From a virus, in the IMG/VR virus record IMGVR_UViG_3300009481_000010, positions 62,001 to 126,000 of that record: 64,000 nt of DNA, one strand, 5' to 3'. A program made the translations under genes and the position numbers. This document shows, piece after piece, positions 7,646 to 14,423 of the stretch. The stretch's first letter is position 1, and each line of letters opens with the position of its first letter. The notes under the pieces were generated by a model. That model was given only the letters and a program-made list of their open reading frames with translations. It searched no databases and had not been told where the DNA came from.

Positions 7646-8412
7646 CAGAAATTCTAATTGAGGACGTAATTACTAAGTATGAAGAAGGACAGAGTCCTTA
7701 CCAGATCGCCAAAGAGTATGACACTTATCCAAACAGGATTCGTAGAATGCTTCAGAAAGCGGAAGTAGAACTAAGAGGTAAGTCTGAGGCACAATCTGTA
7801 GCTCTGGAAACTGGTTCTGCTTCGCATCCGACTAAGGGGCGTCAAAGAACCTTAGAGGAAAAACTGAAGATCAGTTCCAGTATGGAAAACTATTGGACTA
7901 ATATCTCTGATGATGATCTAGAGGAAAGATCCAGAGTCGCTAAGGAACACTGGGACAATATGACTTCTAAGCAGAAGTATGAGTTACAGCAAAAAAGTAC
8001 GGAAGGAATCCGCAAGGCCGCGAAAGAAGGCTCGAAGGTCGAACGCAGTTTGGTCGAATTCCTCGAAGGAAAGAGCTATTTTCTGGACCTGCACAACGAT
8101 TCTTTGATTCCGATGGAAAAATTGGAAATTGACATTTACATTCCGTCGCTCCGAGTCATAGTAGAAGTGGACGGGCCGTCGCACTTCCTGCCGATCTGGG
8201 GTGAAGATAAATTCCAGAAGCAGGTTGAGTACGACTTGCGTAAGAATGGTATGTTACTTAGTAAAGGATATGTAATCATTAGGGTGAATGCTACTAGAGA
8301 GCCATCCCTAAATAGAACACACACTATGTGTCAGGCAGTTTTGGATATTCTTAAGTCCGTTGAAGAAAAGTTTCCTAAAGAAACAGAAAGGTTTATTGAG
8401 GTAACATTATGA
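7642..8412 (+). CDS. VSR/DUF559-type endonuclease with HTH and NUMOD-like region
   Basis: This is a 256-residue protein with three parts. Residues 1-50 form an HTH-like segment (YQIAKEYDTYPNRIRRML). Residues about 60-85 resemble a NUMOD3-type DNA-binding stretch (HPTKGRQRTLEEKLKIS). Residues 130-220 carry a nuclease core in which D164, E175-V-D177 and H181, then a downstream R-rich helix and VIIRV, match VSR-like/DUF559 PD-(D/E)XK nucleases. Free-standing phage homing endonucleases have this build. The stretch at about 8005-8200 uses GC-rich codons (TCG, CGC, CCG, GTC) unlike the rest of the gene, giving a sharp mosaic exactly over the catalytic core. Confidence 0.75.
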   Translation: MTEILIEDVITKYEEGQSPYQIAKEYDTYPNRIRRMLQKAEVELRGKSEAQSVALETGSASHPTKGRQRTLEEKLKISSSMENYWTNISDDDLEERSRVAKEHWDNMTSKQKYELQQKSTEGIRKAAKEGSKVERSLVEFLEGKSYFLDLHNDSLIPMEKLEIDIYIPSLRVIVEVDGPSHFLPIWGEDKFQKQVEYDLRKNGMLLSKGYVIIRVNATREPSLNRTHTMCQAVLDILKSVEEKFPKETERFIEVTL

Positions 8413-9194
8413 GTAGAGATGAAGAACTTGGTGCAGTATTCGAAGAAATGGAGGAAGATATGCCTGTGTCTAACGTTAAGGATGTAGTTGTTCCAGACGG
8501 ACCAGATCCTACAAGTCCTGAGTGGCATGACTGGGTTATGAGTATGTTTGAGGACGATGAGACCTTTGAGGGCTACCCTGTGGCGGCTGGTCTCCGTAGA
8601 GTCACAGAGTTAATTATTGGTGAGATTGTAGAAAGTGTTCCTGTGAACACCTGGTCTACCCCACCTATTCAGGGTCTCCCTGGTGGTGCTACTCAGTGGC
8701 GTGTAACCATTAGGCTACACCATTCTGGTGAAATTAGGGTCTACGGCGACGTGGCCGACTGTACTGCTATGAACGCCGAGGATGACTACCTACGCTTTGG
8801 GTTGGCAACATCTGCAACCAGGGCGGAAGCTAGAGCACTTAGAAAAGCACTAAAGCTTAAGAAGTGTGCGGCTGAGGAACTTACTAACCTGGACGTAACC
8901 GCCGTTAAGGAAGCTAGAAGTACTTCTAGGTACAATAAGCCAAGTAGTGGAGAACATACTTCTTCTACTTCGTCTACGGAGCCATCTGAACGACAGATTG
9001 GATTTCTAAATTCTATCTGTCAGGATCTAGATGTAAATGTTGATAAGGCTTTTACTCTTGTAAAAGTCCATAATAAGAGTCATGTGACTAAGGCGAATAC
9101 CAGTGAGTTGCTGGATACGCTGAAGGAAATGAGAAATAATCCAGGTACGGTTCCTGGAGATATCACTGGGTACGAGAATTGGAGTATTAATTAA
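8409..9194 (+). CDS. Rad52-like single-strand annealing protein
   Basis: This is a 261-residue protein. After an acidic N-terminus, residues about 55-150 follow the beta-sheet then helix plan of Rad52-type annealing proteins. They end in GLATSATRAEARALRKALKL (131-150), equivalent to the 'A...AetRAl.RAL' helix. A Ser/Thr-rich linker leads to a C-terminal helical module (SERQIGFLNSICQDLDVNVD, then SELLDTLKEM) common in phage recombinases. The likely job is to anneal complementary single strands during phage recombination or replication. The next gene is its usual type of zinc-ribbon partner. The exact subfamily (Sak/Rad52 versus Erf) cannot be settled by eye. Confidence 0.65.
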   Translation: MSRDEELGAVFEEMEEDMPVSNVKDVVVPDGPDPTSPEWHDWVMSMFEDDETFEGYPVAAGLRRVTELIIGEIVESVPVNTWSTPPIQGLPGGATQWRVTIRLHHSGEIRVYGDVADCTAMNAEDDYLRFGLATSATRAEARALRKALKLKKCAAEELTNLDVTAVKEARSTSRYNKPSSGEHTSSTSSTEPSERQIGFLNSICQDLDVNVDKAFTLVKVHNKSHVTKANTSELLDTLKEMRNNPGTVPGDITGYENWSIN

Positions 9195-9526
9195 TGAAGG
9201 TAACTTACACAACTGTAAATGGTATGTCTGTCGAACTTGACGGCGACGACCAGAAATCAATCTTCAAGAATCTTGGGGCGTTTCAGGAAGTTTTTGACGA
9301 AACTACCTGTGCCAAGTGTGGATCTACTCATGTAAGATTCATCACACGTATGGTAGAAGATAATGAATACTTCGAGATTCGTTGTCTTGACTGCGGGGCT
9401 ACACTTAGCTTTGGACAGACTAAGAAGGGTAACAGACTCTTCCCTAAGCGTAAGGATAAGGAAGGTAACTGGCTCCCAGACCGTGGATGGGTCAAGTGGA
9501 ACGCTAAGACTGGTGAGAACGAGTAG
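9194..9526 (+). CDS. Zinc-ribbon protein paired with the annealing protein
   Basis: This is a 110-residue protein with four cysteines in two knuckles (C-A-K-C-G near residue 39 and C-L-D-C-G near 63) around a strand (VRFITRMVEDNEYFEIR). It then has a basic region FGQTKKGNRLFPKRKDKEGN. This layout is common next to Rad52/Erf-like genes in phages and suggests single-stranded-DNA or recombinase binding, though the role is inferred. The start overlaps the previous stop (TAATG). It is the last gene before the strong terminator at 9545-9569. Confidence 0.65.
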   Translation: MKVTYTTVNGMSVELDGDDQKSIFKNLGAFQEVFDETTCAKCGSTHVRFITRMVEDNEYFEIRCLDCGATLSFGQTKKGNRLFPKRKDKEGNWLPDRGWVKWNAKTGENE

Positions 9527-9544
9527 AGTAGCGTGAAACTATGA

Positions 9545-9569
9545 GGGGGCCGAAAGGCCCCCTTTTTTT
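9545..9569 (+). terminator. Rho-independent terminator
   Basis: A seven-pair perfect stem GGGGGCC / GGCCCCC encloses a GAAA tetraloop and is followed by seven T residues. It lies 18 bases past the stop of the zinc-ribbon gene and ends the unit carrying the glycan and recombination genes. The Shine-Dalgarno of the next gene (GGAG, 9570-9573) begins at the base right after the T run. The next gene must therefore be translated from readthrough transcripts, or from a promoter that I cannot see. Confidence 0.95.
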
Positions 9570-9579
9570 GGAGACTATT

Positions 9580-10137
9580 ATGGATCATATTGAATCAGAC
9601 ATTGAAGACCTTCTACCTGAAGACATGAACTACGACGCCGTAAATAAAGCCGTCTCAGAAGATATCAACTGGGATGAACCCTACGGCGATGTTGGTGATG
9701 ATGGTACTGGTGATGGTATCAATCATATCAACGTATATTCCAGGGGCGAGACCGCACTAGGGGAGTTTCTATCTAACTGGACGTATTCTCCCGTAACCAC
9801 TATAGACGGATTTTTCTCTAGTATTGAGGGATATTGGTACTGGCTCCTAACTGGCGATGAACGTCTAAGAAAAAAAACAGGTTGGAATGCTAAGTCTCTA
9901 GGACGAGATATCTGCAAGGCTCAGAAAATGGGCGAGTGGGACTATGACGAAGACCCTACTTTCCGTGAGAAGATTACGGATGCTATAAATCAAAAGATAG
10001 ATGATAGCGAATACAGAGATGAATTCTACGCAAGCACCTTACCATTTGACCACTACTATATTATCAAAGGGCGGGTTGTACGTCCAAAGAACGGTCGATG
10101 GATTATCGACTTCCTAACTGAAAAGAGGGGCCACTAA
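9580..10137 (+). CDS. NADAR/YbiA-like protein
   Basis: This is a 185-residue protein; the ATG at 9580 follows GGAG at 9570-9573, and the in-frame ATG at 9541 lies inside the terminator. An acidic 45-residue N-terminus precedes a domain reading INVYSRGE, GEFLSNW, SPVTTIDGFFSSIEGYW (E83) and AKSLGRDICKA. This parallels YbiA/NADAR proteins (NFYS, GDFSNF, a DGKxWPTSEH-type segment with a conserved Glu, then MGRD). Known NADAR enzymes are N-glycosidases acting on ADP-ribosylated guanine or on riboflavin intermediates. In a phage this could undo DNA ADP-ribosylation used in defence. The match is by motif only. Confidence 0.55.
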   Translation: MDHIESDIEDLLPEDMNYDAVNKAVSEDINWDEPYGDVGDDGTGDGINHINVYSRGETALGEFLSNWTYSPVTTIDGFFSSIEGYWYWLLTGDERLRKKTGWNAKSLGRDICKAQKMGEWDYDEDPTFREKITDAINQKIDDSEYRDEFYASTLPFDHYYIIKGRVVRPKNGRWIIDFLTEKRGH

Positions 10138-10565
10138 TGAAACTTAAGTTTAGAGCATGGTATGCGGGAGACTTCGCCCTGGGTAAACCCCATAAATTCA
10201 TTCATGATATGGTTGATGACCTACCGCACTTTACAATGTTAGATGATCCAGAAGTCGGTTATCCGTTTGATGTTGTTTTTAGCGACGATGAATGGCTTAT
10301 TGAACAGTGGACGGGATTTGAAGACAAGAACGGCGTTGAGATCTATGAGGGCGATATTCTAGGCTCTAAGTATGCAGGAGTCGCCTGCAATAGAAAAGAG
10401 CGAGATCAGTTCAGAGTAGTACGTAGATTAGAATCTACTAACTGTCTAACCCTTTGTAAAACTGATGAATCTCGATGGGGGGCATCTGGTTACGGTCTGT
10501 CTGATACTACCTCTAAACGATTTAGGGTTATTGGAAACATTCACGAGAATAAGGAGCTACTATGA
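10137..10565 (+). CDS. YopX-family protein
   Basis: This is a 142-residue protein with the YopX-family pattern. The N-terminal KFRAWYAGD is followed by a middle segment reading IEQWTGFEDKNGVEIYEGDI and a C-terminal VIGNIHENKELL. YopX proteins are common in phages of many hosts and form a beta-rich fold; their biochemical role is not established. It is coupled to both neighbours (TAATG upstream, overlap of four bases downstream). Confidence 0.85.
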   Translation: MKLKFRAWYAGDFALGKPHKFIHDMVDDLPHFTMLDDPEVGYPFDVVFSDDEWLIEQWTGFEDKNGVEIYEGDILGSKYAGVACNRKERDQFRVVRRLESTNCLTLCKTDESRWGASGYGLSDTTSKRFRVIGNIHENKELL

Positions 10566-10780
10566 TAGGTATTGCAATACTGGTCCTATACGTACTTGGT
10601 GTTATAGTTGGCCTTATGATAATTGGCTACAGCGATAAGTCAAAAAGCAAGAAGGATGATGATATGTGCGTGGTTATTATGTGGCCCCTATTCCTACTTT
10701 TATTTTGTGTAATAGGTATACCACAGATATTCATACATGCAGGAGAGTGGTTGAGAAAAAGGGTTAACGATGACAATTGA
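10562..10780 (+). CDS. Small two-span membrane protein
   Basis: This 72-residue protein has two hydrophobic segments. One at residues about 2-22 (MIGIAILVLYVLGVIVGLMI) is followed by a charged loop (SDKSKSKKDDD). The second is at about 36-58 (VVIMWPLFLLLFCVIGIPQI). The C-terminus is basic and likely cytoplasmic. A helical hairpin of this kind could be an inner-membrane effector or a holin-like protein, but no lytic gene is adjacent. Confidence 0.7.
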   Translation: MIGIAILVLYVLGVIVGLMIIGYSDKSKSKKDDDMCVVIMWPLFLLLFCVIGIPQIFIHAGEWLRKRVNDDN

Positions 10781-10946
10781 AGAATTCAAAGAGAAAGTAG
10801 ACGGTGTCCCTCTCACCCTAGATGAAGTGGCGGAATTGATGACTCAGTGTGATGATGAGGGAATGAAATACACGGGGTCTGACTACATTAACGCCACCGA
10901 AGACCTACTAGATAAACTCGAAGAGTTGGAGATTGAGTTAGGATGA
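10770..10946 (+). CDS. Small acidic hypothetical protein
   Basis: This 58-residue reading frame begins MTIEEFKEKVDGVPLTLDEV and ends in an acidic helix (LLDKLEELEIELG). It overlaps the previous gene by 11 bases, and its TGA overlaps the next ATG, so it fits the coupled gene order exactly. No family is recognised. Confidence 0.65.
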   Translation: MTIEEFKEKVDGVPLTLDEVAELMTQCDDEGMKYTGSDYINATEDLLDKLEELEIELG

Positions 10947-11512
10947 CATACAAACAAAAAGTAACACATGAAGCAGAGGTCTACGGCGTTGATCTATCTT
11001 TTGAGACCATGAAAGACGGTTCCGTATTCGTAGAAGAAACAAGTAAGAATGGTCAGGAGGACTCTCATATGTTTGGTACCATTCGTTTCAGCGAAACTGA
11101 TAATGAATGGATCTGGTGTGAGGTAGAGGGCGAGAACTTCAGTAAGTGGGATAGCCAAGACTTAGCTGATGACATTGTGGCGTTTGTGAACAAGCAAGGA
11201 CCGCCCACAGTACAAATACCCTTCGAACAAGTTCTTCGACAAGCTAGTGAAGAGTGTAAGAAATACGAGGGTAATTGTATCCATCTATCCGTATCTGAAG
11301 CTGGTCAATCAGTTGAATTAGTGATTGGTGATCACTCTACATACAGTAAGCCCGCTGAAGGAATTAGGGGTGGAGACTGTGGTTTGATTTGTAGAATGGA
11401 CACAGATGAAGTAATAGGAATACACCTAGGGGTCTATACTGATAAGTTAACAGTCCATCATACGGGGCCTATCAGAATCAATACTGGTTTTAGGAAGGAC
11501 CAATCGCCGTGA
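10943..11512 (+). CDS. Hypothetical protein
   Basis: This is a 189-residue protein that I do not recognise with confidence. The C-terminal third (GGDCGLICRMDTDEVIGIHL) has the short strand-turn-strand look of DUF2283-type proteins ('D.dG.ivGieI'), but the match is weak. The start is ATGA-coupled to the previous gene. The end overlaps the next GTG start by four bases. Confidence 0.65.
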   Translation: MTYKQKVTHEAEVYGVDLSFETMKDGSVFVEETSKNGQEDSHMFGTIRFSETDNEWIWCEVEGENFSKWDSQDLADDIVAFVNKQGPPTVQIPFEQVLRQASEECKKYEGNCIHLSVSEAGQSVELVIGDHSTYSKPAEGIRGGDCGLICRMDTDEVIGIHLGVYTDKLTVHHTGPIRINTGFRKDQSP

Positions 11513-11994
11513 TAATTGCAGGTACCGGGCATCGCCCTAAATACTGTCCTTGTGAGTACAACGAGAATCACCCCTGGCTAGTGGAGTTAAGGTCTAGGTT
11601 GTCCTATTATCTAGACATGTGGAAAAACGCCCTTGACGAACCAGTAATCATTAGAACTGGTATGGCAATAGGTTGGGATACGTGGCTTGCAGAAGAAGCA
11701 CTGAATCAAGAACTTGAAGTTCATGCTTTTGTACCTTTTCCCGGCCAGGAATCCAGGTGGCCTTCCCATTCCCAGGAAAGATACCGGAAAATCCTTGACA
11801 AAACGGCAAACGTCGAGTATAGTGCAGACGAGTACCATCGCAGCGTCTTCTTTGACCGCGATATTGCAATGATTACAGGGATAGACAAAGTAGTCGCCCT
11901 ACTAAATCCAGAGGCTACATCTGGTGGTACATTTTACACGGTTCAACAGGCTAAGAAAGCTAAGTTGGAAGTCGTTAACTTTTGGCAGGACTGA
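11509..11994 (+). CDS. SLOG-family (YpsA/DprA-like) protein
   Basis: This is a 161-residue protein starting at a GTG that overlaps the previous stop. The N-terminal IIAGTGHRP (G5-P10) and the later TGMAIGWDTWLAEEAL and VHAFVPFPGQ are hallmarks of the Rossmann-like SLOG superfamily (YpsA/DUF1273, DprA). These proteins bind nucleotides or nucleotide-derived signals and DNA. Near the C-terminus, SGGTFYTVQQAKK is the family's glycine loop. In phages such proteins may sense or bind nucleotide ligands; the ligand here is not known. Confidence 0.8.
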   Translation: MIIAGTGHRPKYCPCEYNENHPWLVELRSRLSYYLDMWKNALDEPVIIRTGMAIGWDTWLAEEALNQELEVHAFVPFPGQESRWPSHSQERYRKILDKTANVEYSADEYHRSVFFDRDIAMITGIDKVVALLNPEATSGGTFYTVQQAKKAKLEVVNFWQD

Positions 11995-12018
11995 TCAAAA
12001 AACTAAACGAGGCAAACA

Positions 12019-12459
12019 ATGAATAACATATTCTCAGAACATGGAATAAGAAGAAACCTACTCAAGACCGCTACTGAAGAAATTGCGGACGAGTTTTTGA
12101 TCTGGCTAAATGATACATACAATGTTATCATAGTGCCCTTTGGTTCGCATATGTACAAAGAAACAGATGACGACGAGAAGGTAGACTTGTACCTGGCTGA
12201 TCCAACTATGGCTTTTGACTGTCTACTAGAAGAGTTTTGGAAAAGTGCCGACAATATCAAGAACAAGTTTGTGAATTTATTTACTACTGGTATGGGCGAA
12301 TTTCTCAAAGACAGAAATATCAACCCAGGTGATGATCTATATTACTATGGGTTTTATCTATTCGATGACCCGCAACTATTGAGACAACGCCGTTACGGCG
12401 TTTATTGTTGGTTAGAGGTCTTTGTGGACCCTAAGTTTGATCCAAACCCGGAGGGATAA
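12019..12459 (+). CDS. Hypothetical protein, probable -1 frameshift gene (zero-frame product)
   Basis: The zero frame gives 146 residues ending NPEG. The -1 frame continues open for 24 more codons (GGIREALEIYKNDKFWNVVI and on) to a TAA at 12522-12524. That TAA overlaps the ATG of the next gene exactly as at other junctions here. A heptamer A-AAC-CCG at 12444-12450 sits in the right phase to move ribosomes from one frame to the other. The likely mature product is therefore about 168 residues. No family is recognised; the sequence is acidic and helical. An indel mutation or assembly error is the alternative. Confidence 0.7.
   Translation: MNNIFSEHGIRRNLLKTATEEIADEFLIWLNDTYNVIIVPFGSHMYKETDDDEKVDLYLADPTMAFDCLLEEFWKSADNIKNKFVNLFTTGMGEFLKDRNINPGDDLYYYGFYLFDDPQLLRQRRYGVYCWLEVFVDPKFDPNPEG
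12444..12450 (+). promoter_or_regulatory. Candidate -1 ribosomal frameshift heptamer
   Basis: The bases A AAC CCG fit the X-XXY-YYZ rule: codons AAC and CCG are in the zero frame of the gene at 12019, and slipping back one base gives AAA CCC. The zero frame stops nine codons or fewer later (TAA at 12457-12459). The -1 frame runs to a stop coupled to the next start. C-containing Y positions are usually weaker slippery sites, and I see no clear downstream pseudoknot. Confidence 0.5.
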
Positions 12460-12523
12460 GAGAGGCCCTTGAAATTTACAAGAACGACAAATTCTGGAAT
12501 GTTGTTATTTTAGGAGTTATGTA

Positions 12524-12727
12524 ATGAGTCAAATTACGGCCCTGGGTACACTACATACAAACCTACAGAATCAGATCAAAGAAAAGCTTCTAGAAAGCCA
12601 GTTCGAAGAACCGTACCAGTTGTGTCAACACCTGGAATTATTTGAAGACCCTGCCGCTTACAAAATTCATAAGGTATCAGTTTATGGCTGGATGGAAATA
12701 TGTATCGTCGCTAACACCCTCCCATAA
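12524..12727 (+). CDS. Small hypothetical protein
   Basis: This is a 67-residue protein (begins MSQITALGTLHTNLQ) with AGGAG at 12512-12516, seven bases before the ATG. Its ATG shares a base with the stop of the -1 extension of the previous gene. It overlaps the following nuclease-like gene by 44 bases, longer than usual here. It is helical and unrecognised. Confidence 0.6.
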   Translation: MSQITALGTLHTNLQNQIKEKLLESQFEEPYQLCQHLELFEDPAAYKIHKVSVYGWMEICIVANTLP

Positions 12728-13025
12728 CTCAGGAGAAACACATTGGTCTAACTGGCTTGCAGGTAAGATGGGTGGTGTCCCAGAGTATGTCTTACCAGAT
12801 AGAAGCCGAGTAGACATACTCACCCCCACTCTCGCTATCGAAGTAGACTGGGTAAAGAAGTGGCCAGAAGCAATTGGTCAGGCTGTTTATTACGGAATAA
12901 TGACGGACAGGCAACCGGCCATACTGCTTTTATTGAGAAATAAAGAGACCGAGCTAACGTACCTCAGACGGGCTAAGATGGCCGCTGATAATCTGAACAT
13001 CGCCGTTTTTACATGGAGAACGTGA
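12684..13025 (+). CDS. PD-(D/E)XK nuclease-like protein
   Basis: This is a 113-residue protein. The motif series LPDRSRVDIL (D44), AIEVDWVKKW (E53, K58) and EAIGQAVYYG matches compact PD-(D/E)XK nucleases in which D...E-x-D/K bind the metal and a Q-x-x-x-Y helix follows. The final strands (PAILLLL) fit the same fold. The ATG at 12684 is chosen because it precedes the conserved region directly; an in-frame ATG at 12642 lies in the preceding gene without a visible ribosome site. It may serve in recombination or DNA degradation. Confidence 0.7.
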   Translation: MAGWKYVSSLTPSHNSGETHWSNWLAGKMGGVPEYVLPDRSRVDILTPTLAIEVDWVKKWPEAIGQAVYYGIMTDRQPAILLLLRNKETELTYLRRAKMAADNLNIAVFTWRT

Positions 13026-13026
13026 C

Positions 13027-13206
13027 ATGCTAACTTGGGAAGACGTGGTTACCTTTCATAGGGACTGTGATAAGTGGGAAAAGACTCTCAAGGGAGCATG
13101 TACCACTAAAGAGGAAAAACAAGTAATCTCTGATTGTTTCACTAGAATGAGAGATCAATTTTCAATGTATTTTAGGACAACCGATAATGAGTGCAATAAC
13201 CTGTGA
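13027..13206 (+). CDS. Small hypothetical protein
   Basis: This 59-residue frame starts MLTWEDVVTFHRDCDKWEKT at an ATG one base after the preceding stop and ends at TGA 13204-13206. It overlaps the HD-protein start by 20 bases. It fills what would otherwise be a 160-base gap in a fully packed operon. No family is recognised. Confidence 0.6.
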   Translation: MLTWEDVVTFHRDCDKWEKTLKGACTTKEEKQVISDCFTRMRDQFSMYFRTTDNECNNL

Positions 13207-13759
13207 TGGAAACAAACTCCAGACTTACACCGGTAAGATCTTTGACTTCAACGATATTCGTCCAGAGGCCATTGATATTATCGATATCGCCCATGCACTT
13301 AGTAATGTGTGTAGGTGGGGTGGTCACTGTAGTAAATTCTACAGCGTAGCAGAACACTCAGTCTTGTGTTCCTACCTGGCCGCCCAGGAATTCCCAGAAG
13401 ACCTTAAGCTACAATTCTACACACTTCTTCATGATGCCTCTGAGGCGTATATCGGAGACATGCCTAAGCCATTCAAAATCATGATGGGTGAGTATACTGA
13501 TATTGAGGAAAAGGTAGAGGGGGCAATTCAAATAGTATTCAAGATGGATGATTACGGCGATTACAAAGACACGATCAAGAAGTACGATCTCATGCTGTTT
13601 AAGAGAGAACGTTCTCAACTATTCAATGGTAAGCACTTTGGTCCTGCACTAGATCATATTGAAATGCCAGTTGACAACCTATTGATGTTGAAACCTAAAG
13701 AGGCTTTTCAGGGTTTTATAGCTCGTGCTACAAAGTGTGGCGGGGAGTTTTTGGAATAA
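13187..13759 (+). CDS. HD-domain phosphohydrolase (YfdR/5'-deoxynucleotidase-like)
   Basis: This is a 190-residue protein. DIAHALSNVCRWGGHCSKFYSVAEHSV places H47 and H57 before the diagnostic H82-D83 in LLHDASEAYIGDMPKP, and a late Asp (KYDLMLFKRER) completes the HD metal set. This arrangement is typical of YfdR-like HD proteins related to 5'-deoxynucleotidases, which act on nucleoside monophosphates. In a phage it would adjust deoxynucleotide pools during replication. The end couples to the next gene (TAATG). Confidence 0.85.
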   Translation: MSAITCDGNKLQTYTGKIFDFNDIRPEAIDIIDIAHALSNVCRWGGHCSKFYSVAEHSVLCSYLAAQEFPEDLKLQFYTLLHDASEAYIGDMPKPFKIMMGEYTDIEEKVEGAIQIVFKMDDYGDYKDTIKKYDLMLFKRERSQLFNGKHFGPALDHIEMPVDNLLMLKPKEAFQGFIARATKCGGEFLE

Positions 13760-13989
13760 TGGCAATGGCAAATGGGCTAGGCGGTGTTCTTACTGTAGAC
13801 GGTAAAGACTACCACATTACGGATATGAACTACTCCGTACAATCAGAAAAATACAATTCAAATAATTGGTGGCTACTAGGTCCAAATATATTGGAAACTC
13901 TTACTATTCATTGCGTAATGTACCCAGATCAAGAAACTGAAAGAGACCCCGCTATCATAGTAGAAAGGCTGGAAACATGGAAAATCTAA
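13759..13989 (+). CDS. Small hypothetical protein
   Basis: This is a 76-residue protein beginning MAMANGLGGVLTVDGKDYHI. The start at 13759 shares a base with the previous stop; an in-frame ATG at 13735 would lie inside the HD gene. It looks like a small beta-rich domain. It overlaps the next gene by 13 bases. Unrecognised. Confidence 0.65.
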   Translation: MAMANGLGGVLTVDGKDYHITDMNYSVQSEKYNSNNWWLLGPNILETLTIHCVMYPDQETERDPAIIVERLETWKI

Positions 13990-14276
13990 CCCCTGAGGAA
14001 ATAGAGAAAAGATGGAACAGTATAATAAGAAGAACCAAACGGGTTGCTAAAGACCGTATAGAACTCAGGGATGAATTAGAATGTAGTGGACGTTGTCATC
14101 ACCCAAGTATCTATGAATCAGCAAGACAAACTGATGATGGGTACGGCGGTTGGTGGAGAGTGATTGATTATCGCTGTAATGTATGCGGTGCTGATATTAA
14201 CAAGGGGGATCTACCAGAATGGTTCGTTCCTGAATTAAAAAACGAGAGACTTTGTAAAGGTGGAGGATACGTCTGA
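13977..14276 (+). CDS. Small Cys/His-rich, possibly zinc-binding protein
   Basis: This is a 99-residue protein with a basic helical N-terminus (RRTKRVAKDRIELRDELE). It then has a Cys/His cluster: CSGRCHH near residue 36 and CNVCGADI near 67, separated by a strand (GGWWRVIDYRC). The spacing suits a treble-clef-like zinc site and hence nucleic-acid or protein binding. It is unrecognised beyond that. Confidence 0.65.
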   Translation: MENLTPEEIEKRWNSIIRRTKRVAKDRIELRDELECSGRCHHPSIYESARQTDDGYGGWWRVIDYRCNVCGADINKGDLPEWFVPELKNERLCKGGGYV

Positions 14277-14410
14277 TGATACTAGCATGTGCGTGCGGTG
14301 GAGTACTAGAGGTTGCAGGATTATGTTGGCTAGTTAGTATGAGCACCTGGCTGGTGACTTACTGTACTAATAAATACAACACAATGTGTGAGAAAAACGA
14401 GAATTGTTAA
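14276..14410 (+). CDS. Tiny cysteine-rich membrane peptide
   Basis: This is a 44-residue frame starting MILACACGGVLEVAGLCWLV with its ATG overlapping the previous stop by one base. Residues about 1-32 are hydrophobic (a single likely membrane span) and six cysteines are present. The perfect coupling is the main evidence that it is real. Confidence 0.5.
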   Translation: MILACACGGVLEVAGLCWLVSMSTWLVTYCTNKYNTMCEKNENC

Positions 14411-14423
14411 CTAGGATAGGGTA

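Noticed and set aside
7984-8184. Antisense open frame over the GC-rich nuclease core
   Set aside because: It coincides with the composition mosaic, but the sense strand carries the catalytic motifs. An antisense gene is not supported by a start site.
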